Below, in pieces: positions 33,044 to 44,466 of a DNA stretch of 64,000 bases (position 1 is the stretch's first letter; the number at the start of each line of letters is the position of its first letter). This stretch comes from Isoetes taiwanensis. Taxonomy: Eukaryota > Streptophyta > Lycopodiopsida > Isoetales > Isoetaceae. The notes below the pieces were generated by a model, which searched no databases, was not told where the DNA came from, and saw nothing but the letters and a program-made list of their open reading frames with translations. A program made the translations under genes and the position numbers. The stretch spans positions 1 to 64,000 of the forward strand of contig JAJEKV010000262.1 of the NCBI GenBank assembly GCA_021234155.1. The letters are read 5' to 3'.

Positions 33044-34129
33044 ATCGGGGATCCCGAGGAAAGGATCGCCACGGCGGATAGCCCCGCCGTTATCGCCTAC
33101 TCTGGGATCCCTGAGGGTGATCACCACGGCGGCGGCCCACCGATTATCACCTGTGAGGGGGATCCCGAGGAGATGATCACCACGGGCGATAGCCGCCCAC
33201 CGCTATCAGCCATTGGGGTGATCCCGAGGAGGGATCCAGGGCCCGGTGCTCTACGGGATCCCGGAGGAGGGGGATCACCGGCGGATAGGGTCCGGCCGCT
33301 ACTGTGACCTCGGGGTGACTCGGGCGGATAGGGTCCGGCCATTATCAGCCACGCGGGTGATCGGGAGGAGGGATCCGCAGGCCGGTGCCCCGGGATCCCT
33401 GAGGAGGGGGATCACCTCGGCTGATAGCGCCCGGCCGCTATCGGCCATTAGGGGTGATCCCGAGGAGGGGATCCAAGGCCCCGGGTGCCCGGGATCCCGG
33501 GAGGAGGGGATCACCTCGGGCGATAGGGTCCGCCGCTAATCAGCCTGGGGCCGGGTGACCTGGCCGATAGGGTCCGGCCAAGATCACCACGCACGGGTGA
33601 TCCCTGAGGAGGGGATCCGGCCCGGGTGCCCGGGATCCCCGAGGAGGGATCACTCTCGGGGATAGCTGCCCCCGCTATCGCCTACCCACGGGTGATCCCG
33701 TGAGGAGGGGATCCGCTGGTCCGGGTGCCCGGGATCCCCGAGGAGGGGGGATCACCTCGCTGATAGATTGGGCCCCGGCCGCTATCACCATTAGGGGTGA
33801 TCCCGAGGAGGGGATCCGCACACCGGTGCCCGGGATCCCGAGGAGGGGATCACCTCGGGCGGGATATCAGGCCCGGGCAGCACGCCCATCGACCGCGGGG
33901 ATCCCTGAGGAGGGGATCGCAGGATGATCCCGAGGCGGGGATCTCTCAGGCGCCGGACGGCCCATTGCACGGGGTTTGGACGGCGGGATGGTCCGGGCCG
34001 ACGCATGGCGTCGCCAGACCTCGTAATCCGGGTCTCCGAAGCGGACCCCGTCGAGGGAGACCCGGGATCCCGGAGGCCGGTAAATTTATCTCCGGGATCA
34101 CCGAATCAAGGGTAAAAGTATCCTGAGCC
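33044..34129 (-). repeat. MULE right terminal inverted repeat, hairpin array
   Basis: Mirror of 23776-24885: the same hairpin units, but with the loop strand reading GAGGAG on the plus strand (GGTGATCCC, GAGGAGG, GGGATCC..). Linkers are CGGGCGATAGGGTCCGGCCG-like. The last ~200 bp (GGTCTCCGAAGCGGACCCCG ... CCGAATCAAGGGTAAAAGTA) match the left end closely, while the inner array is less alignable. This suggests concerted but sloppy evolution of unit number. Confidence 0.9.
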
Positions 34130-34138
34130 GTGTTGTGT
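34130..34138. repeat. MULE target-site duplication, right
   Basis: GTGTTGTGT, one mismatch from the left copy. Confidence 0.8.
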
Positions 34139-34139
34139 A

Positions 34140-35250
34140 ATAATAGTGTTGTCTAAAACATTAATAATGTTATGTTGAGAAAATTCATGAACGTACAAGA
34201 TATGGTGGATTGTCACACCCATTAAAGGAGGACTAAAATAATGTCACAAATGTATCTAGAATCAAAGGGGTGGCCAGGATGAGTTCCGAGAATATGGGAG
34301 TTGATCTGAAGCGTCCATGGAAGATCCGTGCAAATGGATCCGTTTACGGCCTGGAGATGCTGTACTTTGTTGTTTATCTTTTTTCTCATTTTTCCACTTT
34401 TATGACATTCCCATGCTTATACAGTATAAATGCACGTGAAAGGATCTTTGCTTTTTTGCTTTCCGGCCGCCGCCTGTGGATTTTTTGATTGCCGGATCCT
34501 TACTTTCCGGCAGCTGCAGTCTCTTTCCTTTTGTAATATGGTGGTCACGTGTTGCAACTCTACTTTTTCTTTTTCTTTTTATCTTTCTCTACTTAAGTTC
34601 CAAAGGGAAGTGCCATACTTCTTATTTTTACTCTAACCATCCTAGCTATAGTAAAAATAGTAGATATAAATGAGGAATAGAATTTTCTTTCAAATCTTTG
34701 ATCATTCAAGTGTGCAAAAAACAATAAAGCAAAACAAGAACAACAAACGCATCCCAACAATGTTCCAAACATTTGGAGTCAAAGAAATGTAGAACAACAG
34801 GTTTCAAAGAACTGTAGAACAACAGGGTTACACAACTGTAGGTTTCAAAGAATTGTAGAACAACAGGGCTACAGAATTGTGGTTGGTCTGTGTTTTCATG
34901 ACATGACATTGACAAATCTCCTTAAACTATATAAAAAGCATATCGTCATCTCATCATAGTAAATCTTCTCAGACAATAAAAAGGCAAGGAAAAGAACGTT
35001 AAATATCAAACTTCTTCATTGACTGTAGTGTAAAGACTATATGATAGTTGAAATGCCCCTATTGCTTCACATGACTTGGACATGTTTCTAAATGATTGTG
35101 ACAAGCTACGAGAGAGTAGTAGAAATTAGTAATCAATTTTTGGGAATATGTCATTACCCCATGAGTAGGTCGTCCTACAATATCTATTAAATTTTTTTTT
35201 TCTTTTCTTTTTTACGGGCAAGAGTGTATTCTTTATTAATTAATAATAAA
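34140..35250. other. Intergenic sequence, no gene seen
   Basis: Short direct repeats of a GTAGAACAACAGGGTTACA/TTTCAAAGAA-TGTAGAACAACAGG unit occur at about 34785-34880 (four imperfect copies). Otherwise AT-rich without a supported gene. Confidence 0.45.
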
Positions 35251-35254
35251 ATAA

Positions 35255-36125
35255 AGTATATGATTGAATTGAATTGAATGAGTTCTTATCGTCCATGAAA
35301 AGCAATAGACATATGGGACCCAAAAGATCACAGTAATGTATTACTGTATATGATTGAAAAACCCCCACCCCAAAGGGTTCTTGAGGGAAAACCCTTCGCA
35401 GTTTTAAAAATTTTTTGAAGAACGTGTTTTACTTCATATTATACACTCAAAAGATTACAAAGTACTTCAAGAAGTAAGAAATATCCCTGAAGCATCAATC
35501 ACTTTTAGATGATCACTCCATATTGGAAATTTAATACGATCAGGCCAATTGGAGATCTGAAAGCAATTATACAACTTCTTACGAATTTCTTGAAGTACCA
35601 CCTGAGAAGAAATATGCTTATCATAAAAGACCTTTCTTCGCCTTCGCTTCCATACACTCCATATTAGCCAAGACTTTGCCATGTGAAATGCAATCCTTTT
35701 AGAAACAGTCCACTAATTTGGATAAATACCCAAAAGAAAGTGCTGACTATCCAAAGATACTCCAAAAAGAGAATGCAACCAGGACCTAAGACTGCACACA
35801 AATATAAACAATGCTCCAATGTTTCAATGCACCGCGCACACATTGGGCAAAGTGGGCTTACTCCCGGCTTAAAGCGATGAATCATCTCATTAACTCTCAA
35901 AGAGCGATGAAGCACCTGCCAAAGTAAAACATTTACCTTTGGAGGATTATATTTAGACCAAACAAGGTTCCAGATGGATTGCCATTGAGAAGGCAAAGTC
36001 TGTAAGTGCCATTTTCGAGAAGGTGATAAAGTACTTGAGGATGTAAGCAATCTGTAGCATGAACTTACTAGCTTTTGTATGTTTAAAACCCTTCGCAGTT
36101 TTAAACATACTGAGAAACTATACAA
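35255..36125 (-). mobile_element. LINE fragment, leftward, with (TTCAA)n tail
   Basis: The 3' end lies at about 35255-35275 (complement CATTCAATTCAATTCAATCA). Next to it is ATCGTCCATGAAAAGCAATA, which resembles the ACGTCCACGAAGACCAATAG of the LINE copy at 41740. The interior encodes a zinc-binding reverse-transcriptase tail (next entry). The word CCCTTCGCAGTTTTAAA occurs at both 35393 and 36089, so there is a small internal duplication. Confidence 0.7.
35664..36125 (-). pseudogene. LINE ORF2 fragment with zf-RVT domain
   Basis: Encodes WQSIWNLVWSKYNPPKVNVL, LWQVLHRSLRVNEMIHRF and GVSPLCPMCARCIETLEHCL. This is the zf-RVT domain (reverse-transcriptase zinc-binding; W..lW....PpK...flW....l........r......C..C....E...Hl...C) found at the C-terminus of plant LINE ORF2. 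The frame loses similarity after ~90 residues. A related piece on the plus strand lies at 54332-54763. Confidence 0.8.
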
Positions 36126-36319
36126 TGGTATATGTCAATGGAGGACACAGCTAACTGCACATATCCAGCACCTTCTGGAGATATGACCCCAGTATTCCCA
36201 ATGAAGCTGTCTGCAATATCACATCGACTGATTATATTGAACCAACTCAGCATAACGTGCCCTGATAAGTCCAAAAGCCGAACAATTCTGAAGAGTGTGG
36301 CCCTCATCCTCAATAACTT

Positions 36320-38060
36320 CTAGCTGGCAGTATATGATAAAGCATGTCCTCTCGTGCCTTTTGGATTCAACTGTTGTGTCAATTCGGAGGCAATGGGCAC
36401 TGGTGTGAATGGACGCAACAAGTCTGCTTTCTTCAGAGGTACGTGTTCGGAGATACCGTTATGGATCCCCCTCAAGCGATGCTTTGGGATCTTGCTGGCC
36501 CTGATTTTGTTAAAAACATCAGTAAAGCTGCCATATTTATCTAGGAACATTAAAACAAACTTCACCAGTACAGAGCTAGTCGACGGATGAATTTGAGTTG
36601 CAAATACTTAACTTCGATCTTGCCTTCCCTATTTAATAAACTTGTGAAAAAAAATCTTCGAGATACAAAACGGAGGCCATAAAGAAGCCTCCACAGAAAC
36701 AAGAATTTGTGGACAGGACCAGGATCAGGAACAGTAGTCAGAACTAGAACTGGAACATCATCCAAAACATGATCAAGCAGAGACAAGAGCTAAATCATGA
36801 CATGGAGCAAGAACTAGAATACGAGCAAGGCCAAAATCAGGGACCCACGATACTGCACAGACGAGAGGCATGAACATTAGATGAACTGGGACTAGAGTTA
36901 GAATCAGCAAATTGAAATGATCTAGAATGCCAACCTGTATAGGTTATGCAGCTCGAGCCAGAGAGGTTAAAACAACTGGCGCATGTGGACTAATGATAAC
37001 ATTGAAGGAAATGCTACAAGAAGCTCCTTCGAGCAAAACTTGAAGAGGTGCAATATATTTTGTGACTGAGCTAGAGGAGATCTCACGTCTATCAATCACA
37101 CCAACAGAACCGGGATAATCGAGCCTGATTCTAGGGATGATGTGTTAGAAGCAAATGCACTATCTATAGAACAAGCATTTGCACCACTATTGAGTTGTGC
37201 CAAGGCATCCAATTTCTAAACCTCCAAATCTAATGATATTAAGATAAAATATTCTTTGTTGACCTTACTAGAGGGAATAAACCCTTCCTCCCTTGTGAGA
37301 GGAGTCTAAGAAATGACGGCCAGCCATCGAGAGATTCCTAGTACTCGGACTGGCCCCTGGAGTTTTTCGACTAATTTGGGTACTTAACGAGACATCGATG
37401 AGCAATATGGCCAACACCACTACAATAGAGACAAAGATTAGCCTCTCTTGAATGTTGCTTCTCAGCAGCAGATAAGGGCCCTCGAACCACACGATCAATC
37501 TGCATAGGCTCAGGCCCTTAATCTTTCGGACTCTACAGACGAAAGCAAGGCAGGCATAACTCCAAGTGCTCATGGGACTGGGAACACCTGACTATGTCTT
37601 TCTTGCTTACATTTAAAGAACTGATTATCACCGCGAGCTGCAAATCTTATAACTTCGTTCGACGTCTTGGGATCTTCCATGGTCAACAACATCATCTTGG
37701 GCAGTATCAATTGCAATTTGAGGAAATTCAAATGCATAAACTAATATTGAGCAAGAACTTTGTTTAAGATTGCCGAGTTTCATAACTGCATTCTGCTGAC
37801 GATCTGTATCCCCAAAACATGCCTCTAACTTAGTGAAAGCATGAAAGTCTTGCTACTCTAGACCTCCTCTCTCCATCAATGGAGCAAACCAAATTAAAGT
37901 TGGCCCTGTGGGGAGAGAATCAATTAATCCAACTTGTTCCTAAGCGGTGGGATATCTATGAGGATGGAGCTGAATCACAAGCCAAATTTGATGTAAAAGA
38001 CCGCAAAGCTTGAACAGAGTGCCATCAAACTTTTCAGACAAGTTTGGAAGTTGTTGTGCA
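36320..38060 (-). pseudogene. Ty3/Gypsy retrotransposon remnant, gag to start of pol
   Basis: On the minus strand, from right to left in element order: a gag segment near 38060-37800 (LPNLSEKFDGTLFKLCGLLH, QIWLVIQLHPHRYPTA, WFAPLMERG), a CCHC zinc knuckle (CLYCSGVGHIAHRC) at about 37430-37385, then at 36565-36320 the stretch YGSFTDVFNKIRASKIPKHR. That last stretch is the usual sequence just before the reverse transcriptase of Ty3 elements (y.dfadVF.k..a..LP.HR). Stops and frame changes are frequent, and no long terminal repeats were recognised. The order and spacing agree with one truncated element. Confidence 0.65.
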
Positions 38061-38103
38061 TACGAGGAAGATGCAAGAGAATATTACCAAAAAGAAAACG
38101 AGT

Positions 38104-38172
38104 AGCGCACTTGGCGAAATGTATGTAGCTTGCAATTAGCGAGTTGCAAATTCGAACTCTGCCTCGTGTGAC
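38104..38172 (+). other. tRNA-like head with A and B boxes (possible SINE)
   Basis: GAGTAGCGCACTTGG fits an A box (TRGCNNARYNGG). Forty-odd bases later AAATTCGAACTCTG fits a B box (GRTTCRANNC). The spacing fits a tRNA-derived Pol III promoter. There is no proper acceptor stem, so it is not a functional tRNA. It may be the head of a SINE. Confidence 0.35.
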
Positions 38173-38284
38173 TATTTTTTTACATCCGTGTGATGACCAT
38201 CTTTGCATATACGAGTATAATACACGTATGATCATCATAATTACATCATCTTATGTTAGGAAAGATTCACATGGATGTTAATGA

Positions 38285-38415
38285 ATTGAATTGAATTTCT
38301 CTTTATCATCTATTGAGACCAGAAAGTCTATGGCTCTCAATACAAAGAGAGCACAACAAAACCATTATGCATGAAGTATTAAAACCCCATCTCAAAGGGT
38401 TTTTGAGGGAACAAA
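38285..38415 (-). mobile_element. LINE 3' end fragment with (ATTCA)n tail
   Basis: The complement reads CCTCAAAAACCCTTTGAGAT, then GGTCTCAATAGATGATAAAG, then AAATTCAATTCAATTCATTA. This corresponds to the 3' end seen at 15600-15675 and, more loosely, to the ends at 17000-17150 and 35260-35400 (all have a CCTTGAGGG/CCCTCAAAA hairpin-like run before the tail). Confidence 0.55.
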
Positions 38416-38419
38416 TTTG

Positions 38420-40560
38420 ATAGTAATTGCCTATTTATAAATATATACATGAGCATGTTGGCAGTTGGCAAATAGGTTCACTGGTTCAGAACCTCCATAT
38501 GCTAGTAGCAAGCATCTATGATGGCACATGCATGGGCATTAGATGTAACTAGACCAAGATATTTTTTCATATAGCAGCAATTGGAAACATTTGAAGAGCA
38601 TAGCATTCATTTTCAATCCTATCAACATGGCATGGCCCATGATCCATTTACCGATTTTAATTTAGAGATAATGTGCGCCTATACGAAGAGATGCAATTGT
38701 CCTAGAACTTTTCATGAGCAAACCCGCTAACATGTATTCTAGAAGTAGTGTAGAATTAATATATTCTTTGTAACATCATGTCTTAACCATCTATAAAGCA
38801 CTGTCATCCCAAAGCTTACTGCGAGAATATGCATCTAGGTATTTTTTTCAAGTGAGTGAGACCTGCATTGTTGTTCACTATATACATGCCTACTCCTGCA
38901 CATTCTCGTTTGGAGGGCCACCTTGCATATTTTTCCTTTCAAGAAGCTTTAGGACCCATGGCCATTGTGTATGCAAGATTTGGAAGACAAGTATCTCCCA
39001 TATTAACCACATTTTAACATTAGAATATGGCTTGTTCTATTCCAACACATTGTAGAGGAAGGAATTATAATCATATATGAGATTGCAAACTTACTTCCAA
39101 GAGGTTGAGTTAAGAAGGTTTTTGAAACAACATTCTAAATATCACAGGATCTTACTCTTCTAGGAAGAACCAACTCAACCAACATCTGAAATTTGTTTGC
39201 TTGACGGGACCAATCATAGGCTCTGCTTAATGCCTGTTATTTTACATAGCACAACTATTCATCTTGAGATCACCCTTTTTTTATACATGCATCTCATATG
39301 CATGGTGTTGGTAAGAAACATGCCAAAGTACTTATATTTTTGCACTACTCTATAACATGATCGCCTGAAAGAAAAAATTACAAGAACATTGAACTTTAAC
39401 CAAGTTGACTCACATGGGAGTATATTGACAAAAGTTATTGAGAGCATCCAAATGTCGTTGAATACTTTGTGGAAGTATAAGATAAAAGATCCACATCATC
39501 TGAATACAACAACTGCCTAATGTTATGATGAGCTTATTTCCCTCCAAATCCATGTTGGGAATCCACTCATCAATGTATATCCCATAGTGTTAGGGAGTGT
39601 GGGCATCCTTGGAAACCACAATATTGTTGATAGGCTGGCTCAATTGTGGCATTTGAGTTGATATTGCTTCGGACAACCTAAAGATATCATTCTACAAGTC
39701 ATGCAAGACATTCAACTCTGACAATCTCCTCCATTATCTTGGCAATGTGCCAAAAGCTCTTGCAAATCCACAAATCAGCAATGCCGTTTATTACGATCAT
39801 ATTTTAGCAAGGCACATATTGTGAATGACGAATGGTTGAGTGCTGAGGTCTAGCTAAATGGCACAAACCTCTAATTTTTCATCCCAAGTGGTCAACAATT
39901 TTTTCTAGAATTCACGAGAACAAATTTGCAAGTAGCCTGCTATTTGTTCCTATCATTTGCTAGTATATTTTTCTAAAGGACACATTGCAGATGGATTGCT
40001 GAAAAGAAGATGACATTGTTTATGTAGATTGTTTTCACTGATAGAAGGCTTATCCATAGATTGACTATAACACACATCAAAAAAATGAGTTGAGCTTCAG
40101 AAATATATACCAACAAGCCTAAAGTAGTACGAAAATCAAGCAATGGTCATTTATATTTTTTCTTTCTAACCTCCAAAGACTCAAGAGCAATGGATCTTCA
40201 ATTTCAAAAGCAAATCTAAGAATCAATATGAATATTTAAATTCTTTAAGATGCTTTGATCTTGCAAAAATGAGGCCAGCACCATTGTTTCACCATAAAAA
40301 TTAGGAAATAATATCAAGATCTTACACTGCTATGGCTTGACGATAAGACACTGTTAAGAGTCCGTTGGAGGTTGCATGAAAAACGAAATGAATGAATGAA
40401 CTGCAAGGTCAAAATCTAATCTAAAGAAGAATTCACCTTACACTGCCATATCCAGTGTTTCCACTTGAAAGTATAAGGCAAATAAATGTTCATACATCAA
40501 GCGATAATGTGTTTCATCTACATGTCATTTGATAAGTTGAATAAAAAGAATTTTTTAAGT
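38420..40560. other. AT-rich intergenic sequence, no gene seen
   Basis: Only short open frames without motifs; no array or RNA gene was recognised. Confidence 0.4.
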
Positions 40561-40683
40561 GTTTGGGTGTTATATCTAGTGTTAGCACACTAGTCCTAAA
40601 ATAAATATATCTCGAGTTCGAGGTGCCCCAGAGTCACGGTCAATATAAGATGGTTGGGGAAGGACCCAACAAAGCAACGTTGG

Positions 40684-40785
40684 TATGGTGTATGCATCAT
40701 ATTCCAATTGAATGCAATCATTACTCTTGGTATGGTGTATGGTGTATGCATCATATTTCAATTGAATGCGATCATTACTCTTGGC
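40684..40785. repeat. Tandem pair of a ~54-bp unit
   Basis: Two copies of TATGGTGTATGCATCATATT-CAATTGAATGC-ATCATTACTCTTGG, nearly identical. A third partial copy (TTCAATCGAATGCGATCATT) occurs at 40853-40873. Confidence 0.8.
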
Positions 40786-41072
40786 ATTTTGCAAGATCAA
40801 GGGTCTTGAAAATTCCATGCTAGAACCATGGATAAAAATTGTACAAAAATTGTTCAATCGAATGCGATCATTCAATTAACGTATTTTGCGAGATTAACCC
40901 ATGGATAAAAATTGTGTAAGAAGTGCTTCCTATCTTATACTATAATGTTTTAATGTATGCCATGAATTGAGCCCTAGATCTCTCTTCCGGGAAAGGAAAA
41001 GCTCTAGCACACATCGGATCTACTCTTAAGCCTTGCTCTAAGCTTCAGCAATCCCTAATATCGGCTATGAAA

Positions 41073-41318
41073 ATGGAAAGCAAGGAAGAATATGTGTACG
41101 TAGCAAGCTTTCCGAGCAAGCTGAACGATATGAAGAAATGGTTGAAGCCAAGTAAAAGGTTGCAAAAACTGTAGACGTCGCAGAGCTTACCATTAAAGAG
41201 TGAAACCTCCTCTTTATAGCTTACAAAAATGTCACAGAGCTAGAAGAGCTTCTTGGCGGATAATCTCCTCCATTGAGCAAAAGGAAAATAAGGGCAAGAG
41301 CATGTTGCTTTGATTTAG
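41073..41318 (+). pseudogene. 14-3-3 pseudogene fragment, copy 1
   Basis: Shows MESKEEYVYVA, then in shifting frames LSEQAERYEEMVEA, KVAKTVDVAELTIKE and a SSIEQKE-equivalent, matching the N-terminal helices of 14-3-3 phosphopeptide-binding proteins. There are frameshifts and stops. The section encoding DYMANMEKE is deleted, joining directly to the next module. Confidence 0.75.
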
Positions 41319-41720
41319 ATTAGGCCATACATTAACCCTAACCCTTTTGATGTAGTTAGCACAACGGATATGGTTTGGAAAGCGACTGGGTGATGGCAGC
41401 TATAGAGAAACAGATTCATACAACCTCATTACATCTTGGATCCAAAGCAATGCAGAAAGTGTTTCATTGTCTTGACTGCACTTCTTCATACGGGTTCTCA
41501 GAATAGTTAATATATATATTTGAGAATGTATTAATCGATTTATCAGATGCAATATTTTTTGTTCCAAGCTTAATCTTATAGGTCTAATTGAAATCGCCAA
41601 TCCAGACAAAGCATAGAAGGAAGTGGATTCAGATTTGTCGTAGAGCTAAAAACAACAAAGCTACATCATGTTTTGTACTAAACATTTCCTTTTAATTTGA
41701 TAAATTAGACATGCAACAAT

Positions 41721-42034
41721 AGAATAGAATAGAATAGTTTTTTTTAACGTCCACGAAGACCAATAGGTCATGGGACCCATACAATGGGCTAGTACAATCA
41801 TTACTACTAGGATTAAAAAACCCCTGCCTCGAAAGGTTTTCAAGGGAAAAACCTTTGCAGTAATGATGATACTAGACAAGCTTAGATAATGACTACTGAG
41901 GGCTCAGTAATTGCAGACGTTTATCTAGAACCTCAAGTATATATAATGCCAAGTCATGCACAGATGGTGCGCTGAGAAGTTGTGGAAGCGTGGAATGGAA
42001 TGCTAAGGTCGAAAAATGATTCCGAACTATCTCA
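41721..42034 (-). mobile_element. 5'-truncated LINE insertion, (ATTCT)n family
   Basis: The complement of this segment matches 16848-17150: the end of ORF2 (..LLSPQ stop near 41905), the GCAAAGGTTTTTCCCTTGAA stretch, CCTAGTAGTAATGATTGTAC and the tail CTATTCTATTCTATTCT. It splits unit 1 of the 14-3-3 array between ATGCAACAAT and AAAGAAGG. Copies elsewhere in the array lack it, so it inserted after the array formed. Confidence 0.85.
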
Positions 42035-42892
42035 AAAGCAAAGAAGGAAAGAAGCAAAGAGATTTAGATTTGCTTAGATCTATGGAGGTGAACTTTTTAT
42101 TAAGTAAAATGCTTTGTCACTTGGAAAATCAACTTGCAATGCTGTCGAGTACATTGGACTACTGTGAGGTTAAAAGCTGCTCATGCAAAAAATGTCTATA
42201 GGATGCATGTTCAGATTGGTCTAATAAGCAGGTAATATGGCCACTATGGCTCAAATGTGTAGATTTATTATTTATTTGCTAATAACAGCTCATTCTGTTC
42301 TCTAGCTTAGAGAAATCTATACAGCAAAGAGCAGTAATTTTTCAGAGTTATATGAAGAGGCCTTTTAGCTATACATGGAGAGACCACCTTAAGACGACGA
42401 GGATCTGTAATGCTTCATTTCATATGCTAGGTGGAACCATGAACGATGCTTGCAAAAATTGGTGGACCATGAATGATTTGTGTTAACATATAAAGACTGT
42501 ACATTATATAAATAGTGTATATAAATCCCTATTGTCTCAATCAAGTCATTAATGCTACAACACTTAATCCTAGCACAAGTGTAAAACGTAACATGCAATA
42601 TCTCAACCCTTAATATGTCTCAACCCAATGTAAAATATAACATGTGCTAAGTCAATAATTGGGAGATAAGTGTGATACTAAAGAAAAATGTTGACCTCTT
42701 GGGAGGCAAGCGTGGCTTTACTTAAGAAAAACGTTGACCCCCTACAACATGGAGAAACTAACATGCGCTAAGTCAATAAGTGGGAGATAAGTGTGGATCT
42801 ACTCTCTCATTCAATCAAAGAAGAAAAGCATACATGGATATGCTCTTAAGCCCTGTTATGAGCTTCAGCAATCCCGAATATCATCCATGGAA

Positions 42893-43243
42893 ATGGAAAG
42901 CAGGGAAGAATCCGTTTAGGCCAAGCTTGCCGAGCAAGCCGAACGATATGAACAAATGGTTGAGGCCTTAAAAACGTTGCAAAAACTGTAGATGTCGAAG
43001 AACTTACCATTGAAAATCGAAGCCTCCTCTCTGTAGCTTAGAAAAATGTCACGGAGCTAGAAGAGTTTCTTGGTGCATAATCTACTCCATTGAGCAAAAG
43101 GAAGATAAGGGCAATAAAGAGCATGTTGCTTTGATAAAGGATTATATGGCAAACATGGAAAAGGAGTTTTCTAAGATCTGCGATGGAATACTAAGGCTTC
43201 TGAATAGTCACTTATTCCATCTTCTACTTCTATAGATAACAAT
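42893..43243 (+). pseudogene. 14-3-3 pseudogene fragment, copy 2
   Basis: The best copy: MESREES, then KLAEQAERYEQMVEALKTL, frameshift, [19 protein letters not shown], frameshift, [38 protein letters not shown], then [16 protein letters not shown] and, after one more shift, IPSSTSID. This follows plant 14-3-3 proteins to about residue 115, where the text ends. The C-terminal two-thirds (KMKGDYHRYLAEF onward) is absent. There are three frame changes and at least two stops, so it is dead. Confidence 0.85.
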
Positions 43244-43574
43244 GATAACGTGATGGCTTAAGCCCTTCTTTTTTTCCATATCAGTGGACCGTGTCTACTG
43301 AAGATCTGCGTTGACCTTATGCTTTAAAGGAGGTTTCGCAATAGAGTTTACATGATTCTAGTATGCAAGCTTAAAAAACTTTGTCCTTTTAAGCCATGCA
43401 ATGACCCTAAGACTTTTGATGCAGTTAGCACACCGGATATGGCTTGGAAAGCAATTGGGCAATGGCAGCCACAGAGAAGCAGATTCATACAACTTCATTG
43501 TTCCTTAGACTCGAGCAATGCAGAAGGCATTTTATCATCTCGGTTGCACTTCTTTATATGACTCTTGGAATAGT

Positions 43575-44466
43575 TGAATATGTAGCAAAATAACAGGGGG
43601 TTCCAGGGGAATTTGATATGGATGTGAAAATAACAATTTTTGAAACCATAGACCATATATTCCTAAAACAATTGAATAGGTTGTTATAAAAAAAATATAG
43701 ATTCAAGATAAAAAATAATCACATTAGCTTACTGGATATATTGGTTAAAATAGTCTTATTAAGATATTAAGTTATTTTGGTAGAGGTTCGAACCCCCGTA
43801 TTTCATATTCTAAAATCTTAGACAAAGTCGTAAAGATGTTCGATATTCCCTCAAAACCTTAGGCGAAATCGTATTTCATATTTCAAAATCATAGGCACCT
43901 CCAGTCATAAATGACTATAAGCGAAACGAGAGGTGCCCAGAGGCCCTAACATATAATCTGGGTCGTAGGATCGATAAATCCAACGACTGTGGTAGTCCAG
44001 GGTGCACCTCATTTAGAATATATGTAGCAAAATAACAGGGGGTTCCAAGGGGATTTGATATGGATGTGAAAATAACAATTCTTGAAACCATAGACCATAT
44101 ATTCCTAAAACAATTGAATAGGTTGTTATAAAATAAAAAACATAGATTCAAGATAAAAAATAATCACATTAGTTTACTAGATATATTGGTTAAAATAGTC
44201 TTATAAGATATTGAGTTATTTTGGTAGAGGTTCGAACCCCCGTATTTCATATTCTAAAATCTTAGACAAAGTCGTATATAGGTTCGATATTCCCTCAAAA
44301 CCTTAGGCGAAATCGTATTTCATATTTCAAAATCATAGGCGCCCCCAATCATAAATGACTATAAGCGAAACGAGAGGTGCCCAGAGGCCCCAACATATGA
44401 TCTGGGTCGTAGGATCAACGAATCCGATGACTGTGGTAGTCCAGGGTGCACCTCGTTTAGAATATG
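43575..44466. mobile_element. Tandemly duplicated ~445-bp insertion with Pol III B-box-like sequence
   Basis: Two near-identical copies, 43577-44018 and 44021-44462, each starting AAAATAACAGGGGGTTCCA and ending GGGTGCACCTC-TTTAGAAT. The junction word GAATATGTAGC occurs before, between and after them, as expected for a target duplication shared by a tandem pair. Each copy has GGTTCGAACCCCCGTA (a perfect B-box core) about 50 bp after ATTGGTTAAAAT. No terminal inverted repeats were found. A tRNA-derived SINE-like element is one reading. Confidence 0.6.

Larger units (their letters stand above)
23776..34129. mobile_element. Complete 10,354-bp Mutator-like element (MULE)
   Basis: Both ends carry the same terminus in inverted orientation: GGCTCAGGATACTTTTACCC at 23776 and its complement ending at 34129. 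The flanks are GTCTTGTGT (23767-23775) and GTGTTGTGT (34130-34138), a 9-bp target duplication with one mismatch. Nine bases is the hallmark of the Mutator superfamily. Long (~1.1 kb) terminal inverted repeats, a MULE transposase gene, a convergent second gene and two central hairpin arrays lie inside. The transposase carries frameshifts, so the copy may be non-autonomous, but the intact ends and target duplication suggest a fairly recent insertion. Confidence 0.92.

Noticed and set aside
34785-34880. GTAGAACAACAGG repeats as a possible regulatory array
   Set aside because: Only four imperfect copies and no gene nearby; reported only as a short repeat in the intergenic entry.
43790-43806. tRNA gene at the GGTTCGAACCCCC sequence
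   Set aside because: No acceptor stem or anticodon arm around the B-box; kept only as a Pol III-like motif in a repeat.
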